64,000 nucleotides of DNA, from the NCBI GenBank assembly GCA_017303975.1, contig JAFLBG010000003.1, forward strand, positions 93,864 through 157,863. The letters run 5' to 3'. A program made the position numbers and the translations under genes. The first letter of the stretch is position 1. Each line of letters begins with the position of its first letter. This document shows positions 54,584-62,902 of this stretch, one piece after another. The notes beneath the pieces were generated by a model, which was not told the DNA's origin, searched no databases, and saw only the letters and a program-made list of their open reading frames with translations. Origin of the DNA: Bacteroidota bacterium. Its GTDB lineage: Bacteria > Bacteroidota > Bacteroidia > JAFLBG01.

Positions 54584-56434
54584 TTAATTATATCCACTAA
54601 AGCGCAACAGTTTTACTTCTCCTTTTTTGCTGTACGTGGTTTTTCCTAAGCAGTTCGATTTGTATTTTAATGTCCAATAATAAATACCCGCAGGGGCAAC
54701 TTTTCCTTTTACAGTACCATCCCATTTTATAATTGGGTCTTTTGATTTGAAAACAGTTTTTCCACTGGCATTAGTAATTTTTAAATCAAAATAGTCGATG
54801 TTGTCTATGATGTAATCGAATATTTCGTTAAAGCCATTGTTCTTAGGAATAAAATCTGTAGCCGGAATAAAAATAGGTTTGCCTTTTAATTTTAGTTCAA
54901 TCGTATCTGTAACATGGCAATTGTTGTCGGAAATTCGAAGCCAGTATTTTCCCGATTTCATTGCCTTAAGCTCTGGTCCTTTTGCTCCGGTGCTCCAGGT
55001 GTAGTCTTTTGCCTTAATGCCGCTGTATAGCATTAACGATGTATCACACAGGGAGGTGTCGTTTCCTAAATCTAATTTTAAAGAACTGGGTTTGGTAAGC
55101 AATATTTTTATACTATCTATTTGCGAACACGAACCATGCGTAGTTTTAAGCCAGTAGATGCCACTTTTCTTCACCGCAATAGCTTCTCCGTTTTCTCCGT
55201 TCGACCATTGGTAATTATCTGCTTTTATGTTTGATTCTAAAAAATAAATATTGGTGCAAACGGTGGTGTCTCTTCCTAAATTTAGCTTGTATTCGTTATT
55301 ATAATTTTCTACAAAGCTAGGTAGTCCAAAGGTGCAATGTCTGTTTGATAAATCAATTTTAGCATGTCGGTATTTACAAGCTATTCCTCTGGAGTTGGGA
55401 CTTTCAATAACATCAAGATAGGTGTTTCCGGTGGCTATGTATATTTTCCCATCAGGTCCTAATTGCATGGAAGAGTGTCGCTGTTTTTTATTTACACTTA
55501 CTGCAATAGCCGAACTGCTTATTACCTTGGCGCTCAAATCTAGTTGATACACAAAGGATGGCTCTGCATCTACCGAAACATACAACTTAGTATTGTTTGG
55601 CGAAAAACAAACGCCATACGCTGTGCCTTGCACACTAATAGGTACAGGGTTCGTTATTTGCCCCGAAGAAGGATTAAAATTAAACAGCTCCACATTATTA
55701 TTTTTTAATTTATTTATAGCACATGCCAAACGTGTGCCATTGTAGGAAGCTACCAACATGCCAATTGACTCCGAGTTGTTGCCACTTCCGTAATCTTTAT
55801 GCACAAGTCCTACCTTTGATATAACGGGGGCTTTTATTCCAAATTCAGTTACCAAATAGCTGTAAAAGTGATTGCTATTCCATTGGTGTGTAACTATCCA
55901 TACGTCCTTGCCGTTGCAATGATTTATGGCGACAAGCTTTTCGGTTGTTGGTGCAATTAATTGTTGATTTTTTATGGTAACATCGCCTCGCCCATAATTT
56001 AAATTCATGTTTACCATTGAGTAATTTAAGCCACTTGCTTCTCCCTGTTCATCAATTGTAAATATGTAAAAGGTTTTATTGTCTCCGGGTTTTTGAATAA
56101 TTACAGCAGATTGTGTAGAGGAATAGCCACCTGCTAGGTCAACCCCATTGGGCATTTGTTTATTTGTTTGGTCGTACACTTTTCTTCCATCTGTATAAAA
56201 TAGAAGTTTTCCATACCGGTTGGTTGCAACTGCACAGCCTTCATTGGTATATAATTCGCCATTTACAAGCGGAATTACTTGTCCTTGCGAAAAATCGATA
56301 CCCGCTCCATTTCCAAAATACCAAATGTTTTTATGTTTTTGCGAACTACTTTCTTTAGTAATAAATAATACCAAAAAGGCTACCGTAAATAGTCTTCTAA
56401 TGCAAGCGAAATATGTTGTGATGCTTTTATTCAC
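54584..56434 (-). CDS. Secreted beta-propeller-like protein with type B T9SS sorting domain
   Basis: The protein has about 616 residues. The start is uncertain: GTG at 56434 or TTG at 56440, both giving a signal-like N terminus (FACIRRLFTVAFLVLFITKE). Residues about 35-390 look like a WD40/propeller region of a common Bacteroidota type (NIWYFGNGAGIDFSQGQVIP, VCFSPNNTKLYVSVD). Two Ig-like units follow (NYQWSNGENGEAIAVKKSGI and a similar one). The type B sorting domain begins IPATDFIPKNNGFNEIFDYI and ends GEVKLLRFSGYN. It is a probable surface or matrix protein with unknown partner. It is divergent from gldF. Confidence 0.85.
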   Translation of the reverse strand: MNKSITTYFACIRRLFTVAFLVLFITKESSSQKHKNIWYFGNGAGIDFSQGQVIPLVNGELYTNEGCAVATNRYGKLLFYTDGRKVYDQTNKQMPNGVDLAGGYSSTQSAVIIQKPGDNKTFYIFTIDEQGEASGLNYSMVNMNLNYGRGDVTIKNQQLIAPTTEKLVAINHCNGKDVWIVTHQWNSNHFYSYLVTEFGIKAPVISKVGLVHKDYGSGNNSESIGMLVASYNGTRLACAINKLKNNNVELFNFNPSSGQITNPVPISVQGTAYGVCFSPNNTKLYVSVDAEPSFVYQLDLSAKVISSSAIAVSVNKKQRHSSMQLGPDGKIYIATGNTYLDVIESPNSRGIACKYRHAKIDLSNRHCTFGLPSFVENYNNEYKLNLGRDTTVCTNIYFLESNIKADNYQWSNGENGEAIAVKKSGIYWLKTTHGSCSQIDSIKILLTKPSSLKLDLGNDTSLCDTSLMLYSGIKAKDYTWSTGAKGPELKAMKSGKYWLRISDNNCHVTDTIELKLKGKPIFIPATDFIPKNNGFNEIFDYIIDNIDYFDLKITNASGKTVFKSKDPIIKWDGTVKGKVAPAGIYYWTLKYKSNCLGKTTYSKKGEVKLLRFSGYN

Positions 56435-56543
56435 AATCAAATGGTTACTATTTCTAGATTTATTATTGCAGGGTATATGCGTTTTGTAACTATCTTTAAA
56501 TTAACGCTGACAAATGTATTATTTTTGAGGCATGTAATAAACA

Positions 56544-57275
56544 ATGTACACACTTTATAAAAAGGAAATATTAACATTCTTAAACTCATTAATTGGCTAC
56601 ATTGTTGTAGGCGTATTTTTGCTTTTCAACGGGCTAATGATTTGGGTTTTGCCGTTCGAAACTAATTTGTTGGACTATGGCTATTCTACCCTAGATTCCT
56701 TATTTATAATTGCACCTTGGGTTTATTTGTTTTTAATACCGGCAATAACCATGCGCTCTTTTGCCGATGAAAAAAAAGCAGGAACCATAGAGTTTCTCCT
56801 TACAAAACCAATTTCGGAATTGCAGATTGTGCTTGCTAAATTTTTTGCGAATGTTACGTTAGTAGTTTTTTCATTGCTTCCTACACTTATTTATTTTTAT
56901 TCTGTTTACCAATTAGGCAATCCGAAAGGCAATATTGATACAGGCGGAATGTGGGGTTCCTACATAGGCTTGTTATTATTAGGCGCTGCGTATGTTTCTA
57001 TTGGTGTGTTTTCTTCATCTATTACAGACAATCAAATTGTAGCGTTTATAATTTGTATTTGCTTGTGCTTGGTTATGTGTTATGGATTTGAAACAATATC
57101 AGCATTTGAATTTTTGGGCAAGGTAGATGATTTTATTCTGTCGTTGGGAATAAATGAACATTACAAATCGCTGAGCAGGGGAGTAGTAGATACGCGGGAT
57201 GTTATTTATTTTTTTAGTGTAATAGCTTTGTTTACACTGTTTACTAAAACCGTACTTGAAAGTAGAAAATGGTAA
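56544..57275 (+). CDS. gldF: Gliding-motility ABC transporter permease GldF
   Basis: The 243-residue inner-membrane protein has about six hydrophobic helices and the ABC-2 permease layout, starting MYTLYKKEILTFLNSLIGYI with the family block MRSFADEKKAGTIEFLLTKP. GldF works with GldG and the ATPase GldA, which is not in the window. In Flavobacterium this ABC complex is associated with gliding motility, although it is not essential in all species. gldG follows after three bases. The many T9SS cargo genes nearby fit a gliding or T9SS lifestyle. Confidence 0.92.
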   Translation: MYTLYKKEILTFLNSLIGYIVVGVFLLFNGLMIWVLPFETNLLDYGYSTLDSLFIIAPWVYLFLIPAITMRSFADEKKAGTIEFLLTKPISELQIVLAKFFANVTLVVFSLLPTLIYFYSVYQLGNPKGNIDTGGMWGSYIGLLLLGAAYVSIGVFSSSITDNQIVAFIICICLCLVMCYGFETISAFEFLGKVDDFILSLGINEHYKSLSRGVVDTRDVIYFFSVIALFTLFTKTVLESRKW

Positions 57276-57290
57276 TTTGTGAATGAACAA

Positions 57291-59018
57291 ATGAAACGTA
57301 AAAACAAACAACATGATTTACTAAAACTGGTGCTACTATTTGCAATAGTAGTGCTGTGTAATATTATTTCTAAGTACGTTTTTTATCGTTTTGATTTAAC
57401 TTCCGAAAAGCGCTACACACTTGCGCCTGCTACAAAAACGCTATTACAAAACGTTGATGATATTATTTATGTAAAGGTGTATTTAGAGGGAGAATTTCCT
57501 GCTGGTTTTAAAAGATTGCGCAACGAAACACAATTGTTGCTCGAAGAGTTTAGGGCAAGTGCAAACGATAATATTGAGTATGAATTTGTAAATCCATCAG
57601 CCAGCACCGATAAAACGGAGCGAGAGAATGTGTATAGACAGCTTTACGAAAAGGGTCTAATGCCAACTAATTTAGAGGTAAACGAAGAAAACGGAAAATC
57701 TGAGCAAATTATTTTTCCGGCTGCAATGGTTACCTACAAAGGCAGAGAAATGCCTTGGCAGTTGTTGAAAAATCAAATTGGTGTTCCTCCGGAAATGGTT
57801 TTAAACAACTCTATTCAGTCGTTGGAATATGAATTTGCAAGCACCATTCGTAAATTAAATGTTCCGTTAAAACCACGGATTGCATTTACCGAAGGGCATG
57901 GAGAGCTCGATACACTTGCTGTTGGCGATATTGTAAAATCGCTTAAAGAATACTATGATGTGGAGCGAGTTGCGCTAAATGAAAATTTAGCATCGCTGAT
58001 GGATAGAGATTCAAGTGGAAACGGTGTTTACACTGTAAGGCCCAAATACAAGGCCATTGTAGTTGCCAAGCCCGATTCTGCCTTTTCTGATAAAGATAAA
58101 TTTGTGCTAGATCAATTTGTGATGAACGGTGGAAAAGTATTGTGGCTGCTGGATATGGTATATACCAATTTAGATAGCTTGTCGCGAGGAAATACAATGG
58201 GACTTAACAACGGAATGAATTTAGAAGACTTGCTTTTTAAGTACGGAGTGCGAATCAATCCGAATTTGGTGCAAGATATGCAATCGTCTGCAATACTTGT
58301 AAATAAAGCGTTGGTGGGCAATCAACCTCGATGGGAAATGGAACCGTGGATTTTTAATCCATTGTCATTGCCCAGTACCAATCATCCTATTGTGAAAAAT
58401 TTGGACGTTATAAAGTTTGAATTTGCTAGCACCATCGATACGCTTACCAATAAAGAAATTCGAAAATCCATTTTGCTTACTACCTCAAAGTATGCAAGAA
58501 CCGTTAATACACCTACACGCATTTCGTTAGCTATGGTAAATATTAAACCTGACGAACGAAAATTTAGAAATGCATTTTTGCCAATGGCAGTTTTATTAGA
58601 AGGTCAGTTCGAATCTGTCTATAAAAATAGATTGACTGCTGCCATTAAGCAAAGCAAGGAAATTGCATTTAAGGAAAGCAGTAAAGAAAATAAAATGATT
58701 GTTGTGGCAGATGGTGATGTAATTAAGAATGTGGTGCAGCGTTCTACCGGAAATATTTATCCATTAGGGTATGATTTAACAACCCGTCAGACGTATGGAA
58801 ATAAAAACTTTGTACTGAATTGTATTGATTATTTATGCGATGATTCGGGGCTTTTAACTGTAAGGTCGAGAGAGGTTACCCTGCGTTTGATGGACAAGAA
58901 AAAAGTAAAAACGCAAAGGATGCAGTGGCAAATTGTAAACACTGCTTTTCCGGTTATGTTAGTTTTGGTTGTAGGCGTAGTATTGTATTTTATTCGTAGA
59001 AATAAATTTGCTAAATAA
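57291..59018 (+). CDS. gldG: Gliding-motility ABC transporter component GldG
   Basis: About 575 residues from the ATG at 57291; a GTG at 57279 is also in frame. There is an N-terminal membrane helix (LLKLVLLFAIVVLCNIISKY), the family block FDLTSEKRYTLAPATKTLL, a large periplasmic region with GHGELDTLAVGDIVKSLKEY and GGKVLWLLDMVYTNLDSL, and a C-terminal membrane helix (VMLVLVVGVVLYFIRRNKFA). It partners with GldF. The downstream DUF4340 gene overlaps its stop codon by one base. Confidence 0.92.
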   Translation: MKRKNKQHDLLKLVLLFAIVVLCNIISKYVFYRFDLTSEKRYTLAPATKTLLQNVDDIIYVKVYLEGEFPAGFKRLRNETQLLLEEFRASANDNIEYEFVNPSASTDKTERENVYRQLYEKGLMPTNLEVNEENGKSEQIIFPAAMVTYKGREMPWQLLKNQIGVPPEMVLNNSIQSLEYEFASTIRKLNVPLKPRIAFTEGHGELDTLAVGDIVKSLKEYYDVERVALNENLASLMDRDSSGNGVYTVRPKYKAIVVAKPDSAFSDKDKFVLDQFVMNGGKVLWLLDMVYTNLDSLSRGNTMGLNNGMNLEDLLFKYGVRINPNLVQDMQSSAILVNKALVGNQPRWEMEPWIFNPLSLPSTNHPIVKNLDVIKFEFASTIDTLTNKEIRKSILLTTSKYARTVNTPTRISLAMVNIKPDERKFRNAFLPMAVLLEGQFESVYKNRLTAAIKQSKEIAFKESSKENKMIVVADGDVIKNVVQRSTGNIYPLGYDLTTRQTYGNKNFVLNCIDYLCDDSGLLTVRSREVTLRLMDKKKVKTQRMQWQIVNTAFPVMLVLVVGVVLYFIRRNKFAK

Positions 59019-60043
59019 TGATGTCGAAAAAAAATATTTTAATTTTTGTTGCCACATTTTTGTTGGGATTGGTAGCAACTTGGTTGATTATTACCAAATC
59101 TTCTAAAAGTACAATTAGAAAGGAGTTGAGAGATTTTGCTGTTGCAGATACTGCTTCTATCACAAAAATATTTCTTGCCGATAAAAAAAACAACAGTGTT
59201 CTTCTCGAAAAAATTAATGGGATATGGATGGTAAATTCTAAATACTATGCTCGAATGGATATTATGAATACGTTGTTAACCACCGTTAAGTCATTAGAAG
59301 TTCTAAACCCTGTTGGCAAAAAGGCGCAACCCAATATTATTAAAACATTAGCAGCGCATTCTATTAAAGTGGAGATTTATCAAAACGATAAACTTACTAA
59401 ATTGTATTATGTGGGAGGAGAAACTGCAGATCAAGAGGGTACTTACATGTTGCTTGCCGATCCTGAAACGGGCGAGAATTCTACTATGCCTTTTGCCATG
59501 TTTATTCCGGGGTTTAATGGATATTTAACTACTCGCTATTTAACTATCGAGGACGATTGGCGCGACAGAGCGGTGTTCAAGTATTTGCCAAATAATATTC
59601 GTTCGGTAAAAGTTCAGTTTGCAGAAGATGCAGAACAATCTTTTGAAGTAAAAAATGATGGCAACAATTCATTTTCTGTTGTTGAGTTGCAAACGCAAAA
59701 GCCTGTTGCCAACTTCGATACCATTGCTGTAAAACAGTATTTAAGCTATTTTCAAAACATTCACTACGAAGCGCTTGCCAATAATTTTGCAAAAAAGGAT
59801 TCTGTTTTAGCAGCGCCACATTATGCCATTATTTCGGTAACGGATAATAAAAACAGCGTAAATAAAATTAAGCTGTTTAAAATGACTGCCGAGAAAGGGA
59901 GGGTAAATGTATATGGAGAACCATTGAAGTATGACCCGGATAGATTATACGCTTTGCTAAATGACGGAAAAGAATTTGCCGTGATACAGTATTTTGTTTT
60001 TGGTAAACTTATGCCTGAAATAAATTATTTTAAGAAAAAATAA
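59018..60043 (+). CDS. DUF4340 domain-containing membrane-anchored protein
   Basis: The 341-residue protein has an N-terminal membrane anchor (ILIFVATFLLGLVATWLIIT) and a periplasmic region containing DUF4340 units (ITKIFLADKKNNSVLLEKIN, GIWMVNSKYYARMDIMNTLL, KLYYVGGETADQEGTYMLLA). DUF4340 genes commonly sit directly after gldG-like genes in other bacteria and are thought to belong to the same ABC complex. Here the start overlaps the gldG stop (TAATG), which supports joint translation. Molecular role unknown. Confidence 0.85.
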   Translation: MMSKKNILIFVATFLLGLVATWLIITKSSKSTIRKELRDFAVADTASITKIFLADKKNNSVLLEKINGIWMVNSKYYARMDIMNTLLTTVKSLEVLNPVGKKAQPNIIKTLAAHSIKVEIYQNDKLTKLYYVGGETADQEGTYMLLADPETGENSTMPFAMFIPGFNGYLTTRYLTIEDDWRDRAVFKYLPNNIRSVKVQFAEDAEQSFEVKNDGNNSFSVVELQTQKPVANFDTIAVKQYLSYFQNIHYEALANNFAKKDSVLAAPHYAIISVTDNKNSVNKIKLFKMTAEKGRVNVYGEPLKYDPDRLYALLNDGKEFAVIQYFVFGKLMPEINYFKKK

Positions 60044-60167
60044 TTTATAGCGTTTGATTATCAGGTTGTTATTGCAGCTTTAACTTTTACGATAATCTTA
60101 AATAATACTATTTAATTTGTATTTTAGCCACAGTTTTTAAAGACACTAATTTTAATACTATTTATAC

Positions 60168-61286
60168 ATGAAATTTATTGTATCAAGTTCGACCTTACTT
60201 AAAAATCTTCAATCTATCTCCGGTGTTTTGAGTACCAATAACACCCTGCCAATACTTGATAATTTTTTATTTGAAATTGAAAAAGGGCAGTTGAAAATTG
60301 CTGCATCCGATTTGGAAACAACCATCGTTACAACCTTGGTTATTGAATCAAAAGATTCCGGAAATATTGCTGTGCCTGCAAAATTGCTATTGGAAACACT
60401 TAAAACTTTTCCGGAGCAACCGCTTACATTTCATATCGATGATAAAAAATTTGCGATTGAAATAAGTTCCGATTATGGTAAGTATAAGTTGGCCGGTTAT
60501 TCAGGCGAAGAATATCCAAAAGCTCCTGAAATGCAATCTTCTTCATCAATTGAAGTAAATGGAAGTGTGCTATCTACTGCAATAAACAAAACATTATTTG
60601 CCGCAGGGAATGATGATTTACGTCCTGTAATGTCCGGAATGTTCTGTCAATTGTCCGAAGAAAGCGTAACCTTTGTAGCAACGGATGCGCACAAATTAGT
60701 TCGATACAGAAGAACAGATGCTAAATCTAAGGCAGCCTCTTCGTTTATATTGCCCAAAAAACCAATGAATTTGTTGAAGAATATCGTTGGGGCAAATGAT
60801 GTAGTTAAAGTAGAATACAACAAAAGCAATGCATCGTTTACATTTGGTGCAACTAATTTAATTTGTAGATTAATTGATGGTAAGTATCCTAACTATGATG
60901 CTGTTATTCCTCAGAATAATCCGAATATTTTAATAGTAGATAGAAATGCATTTTTAAGTTCATTGAAAAGGGTGTCTATTTTCTCTAATAAAACTACCCA
61001 CCAAGTTCGTTTAAAAATTGCTGGTAATGAATTAAACATTTCTGCAGAAGATCTTGATTTTTCTAACGAAGCAAGCGAACGATTGACTTGTCAATATGCA
61101 GGAGAGGATATGGAAATTGGATTTAATTCACGTTTTATAATTGAAATGTTGAACAATGTAACTTGCGAGGAAATTGAATTGCAAATGTCTGCTCCAAATC
61201 GTGCATCGCTTATTCTTCCTGCAAAGCAAGATTCGAATGACGAACATTTACTTATGTTGGTTATGCCGGTTATGCTGAATGCGTAA
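60168..61286 (+). CDS. dnaN: DNA polymerase III subunit beta (sliding clamp)
   Basis: The 372-residue clamp has three repeats of the same fold, with MKFIVSSSTLLKNLQSISGV at the N terminus, the block FVATDAHKLVRYRRTD, and the C terminus EHLLMLVMPVMLNA, a Bacteroidota variant of the usual Met-Pro-Met/Arg-Leu end. It encircles DNA and tethers polymerases. The delta subunit that loads it is encoded at 1153. A hairpin lies 26 bases after the stop. dnaA and recF are not adjacent. Confidence 0.97.
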   Translation: MKFIVSSSTLLKNLQSISGVLSTNNTLPILDNFLFEIEKGQLKIAASDLETTIVTTLVIESKDSGNIAVPAKLLLETLKTFPEQPLTFHIDDKKFAIEISSDYGKYKLAGYSGEEYPKAPEMQSSSSIEVNGSVLSTAINKTLFAAGNDDLRPVMSGMFCQLSEESVTFVATDAHKLVRYRRTDAKSKAASSFILPKKPMNLLKNIVGANDVVKVEYNKSNASFTFGATNLICRLIDGKYPNYDAVIPQNNPNILIVDRNAFLSSLKRVSIFSNKTTHQVRLKIAGNELNISAEDLDFSNEASERLTCQYAGEDMEIGFNSRFIIEMLNNVTCEEIELQMSAPNRASLILPAKQDSNDEHLLMLVMPVMLNA

Positions 61287-62085
61287 TAAAAATAAAATAG
61301 AATGTTTTGTTAATAAAGCCTCGTCATTTGATGAGGCTTTATTGTTAGTGTTCTTTTTATTTTTTCTGTATAGCTGCAAATCGCCAGTTTACAAAGAAAG
61401 GGAAGCTGTTGCCGTTGAGCGTACTATTGATTCTGTAAGTGTTGTACCGCAAACCAATTTTAAGATAGATACACTGGCGCGGCTAGAAAAATATTTTATT
61501 GATTTAGGTTTGGTGAATGTTTCCACCTTGGATAGTACTATTCAAAAGCAATTGAGGTATTCTTCGTTCAGCAATGTACTTGAAAAAGATTTGTACGGAG
61601 GATTATCGGAAGTTTACTTAGAAACTGAAACTGCTGCAAAGCTTGTGCTGGCAAACACTTTTCTACAGCAAGAAAATCCACAGTTGCGTCTTTTGATATG
61701 GGATGCAGCACGCCCGGTATATATTCAAAAATTGTTATGGGATTCGTTGCATACAAAAATGGGGCATAACCAGCAGTATTTATCGCATCCCTCCAAGCAC
61801 TCGCTTCACAATTATGGAGCAGCAGTCGATTTGACATTGGTTGATACGGCAGGTAATTTATTGGATATGGGAACAGATTTTGATTATTTTGGAGCACTTG
61901 CTGAACCCACGAAAGAAGCGGAGTTGTTGGCCGCTAAACTGCTTACACTAGAACAAATAACTAATAGGAAAATATTGAGAACTGCAATGCAAAAAGGTGG
62001 CTTCTCTGCCATTCCTAGCGAATGGTGGCATTTTAACGCATGTTCAAAAACCTATGCTGCGAGTAAGTATAAACTAATCAACTAA
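61279..62085 (+). CDS. D-Ala-D-Ala dipeptidase (VanX/M15D-like), lipoprotein
   Basis: The 268-residue frame has the M15D zinc motifs: SLHNYGAAVD (His177, Asp184) and SEWWHF (Glu248, His251), plus WDAARPV. Such enzymes cleave D-Ala-D-Ala or related peptides in cell-wall turnover; vancomycin resistance would need vanH and vanA, which are absent. The N terminus is odd. The frame opens by overlapping the dnaN end, and codons 12-22 encode the two arms of a terminator-like hairpin, before a hydrophobic stretch and lipobox LYSC (Cys33). The real start may be later, such as the TTG at 61342. Family call is good; start uncertain. Confidence 0.85.
   Translation: MRNKNKIECFVNKASSFDEALLLVFFLFFLYSCKSPVYKEREAVAVERTIDSVSVVPQTNFKIDTLARLEKYFIDLGLVNVSTLDSTIQKQLRYSSFSNVLEKDLYGGLSEVYLETETAAKLVLANTFLQQENPQLRLLIWDAARPVYIQKLLWDSLHTKMGHNQQYLSHPSKHSLHNYGAAVDLTLVDTAGNLLDMGTDFDYFGALAEPTKEAELLAAKLLTLEQITNRKILRTAMQKGGFSAIPSEWWHFNACSKTYAASKYKLIN
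61312..61343 (+). terminator. Terminator-like hairpin after dnaN, inside the next gene's 5' end
   Basis: AATAAAGCCTCGTC pairs with GATGAGGCTTTATT (one G-U) around a four-base loop, 26 bases after the dnaN stop. It fits a dnaN terminator but lies within the first codons of the dipeptidase frame. The T-rich tail after it is modest. Confidence 0.6.
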
Positions 62086-62881
62086 TTTTTGTTGCTGTTA
62101 ATGCAAATACCATCGGAATTTTATTCCCAAGGTGAGTTATTCTATATTTCTTCGGTTCAAATTCGGTTGTATTTGTAAAGCAATTGTGTGGAGAGTAATC
62201 AAACTCTTCGAACGATTCTATTTTGAGCCCATTCGCAATTAAACTAGTTAGCACTTCTGATGTGCTGTGGTTCCATGTTACAAACTCTTGTTTAATTGGA
62301 GCAGAGCGGTCTGCATAGGTTCCAATTTCTGTTTCAATGATAGCACCGGAGTTGAAGTAATTGTATTGTACAGTTTTAAAATCGTTATCAAACATCCATA
62401 CTACCGGATGAAACTCCGCGAAAATAAATTTTCCTTCCAGCTTTAGGTACGTTGAAATTAATTGAGCCCATTTGTTTAAATCAGGCAACCAGCCTATAGT
62501 TCCGTAGCTTGTAAAAACAATATCAAATTTTTCTGTAAGGTGTTTAGGTAAATCGTAAATATTGCAGCAAATAAATTTACACGATGTTTGGGTTTCTTTT
62601 GCCAATGAGGTAGCGGTGTCAATTGCAATGTCAGACAAATCAATTCCGGTAACCTGTGCGCCAAGTCTGGCAAGGGAAATAGAGTCTTGTCCAAAATGGC
62701 ATTGTAAATGTAAAATGCTTTTTCCTTTTATGTCTCCCAGTAGTTTTAATTCTATTTCATTTAACGATGAAGCTCCTTTTAAAAACCCGTCCAAATCGTA
62801 AAATGCCGATTTTACGTGGTATCCGGTTCGTTTGTTCCAAGATTCTTTATTTTTTTCTATGTAGTTTAATTCGTTTTCCAA
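62078..62881 (-). CDS. Class I SAM-dependent methyltransferase
   Basis: The 267-residue protein has the methyltransferase fold: an unusual start NYIEKNKESWNKRTGYHVKS, motif I as LHLQCHFGQDSISLARLGAQ, then VTGIDLSDIAIDTA and FDIVFTSYGTIGWL. Related Bacteroidota proteins act on small molecules, but the substrate cannot be told. It overlaps the convergent dipeptidase gene by eight bases. The GlmU-like gene lies 21 bases upstream on the same strand, so the two may be co-transcribed. Confidence 0.85.
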   Translation of the reverse strand: MENELNYIEKNKESWNKRTGYHVKSAFYDLDGFLKGASSLNEIELKLLGDIKGKSILHLQCHFGQDSISLARLGAQVTGIDLSDIAIDTATSLAKETQTSCKFICCNIYDLPKHLTEKFDIVFTSYGTIGWLPDLNKWAQLISTYLKLEGKFIFAEFHPVVWMFDNDFKTVQYNYFNSGAIIETEIGTYADRSAPIKQEFVTWNHSTSEVLTSLIANGLKIESFEEFDYSPHNCFTNTTEFEPKKYRITHLGNKIPMVFALTATKIS

Positions 62882-62902
62882 TTGTTTACGTTTTTTTAAA
62901 TT

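Noticed and set aside
61279..62085. Vancomycin resistance gene (vanX)
   Set aside because: The enzyme family matches, but vanH, vanA/B and the vanRS regulators are absent, so a cell-wall turnover role is more likely.
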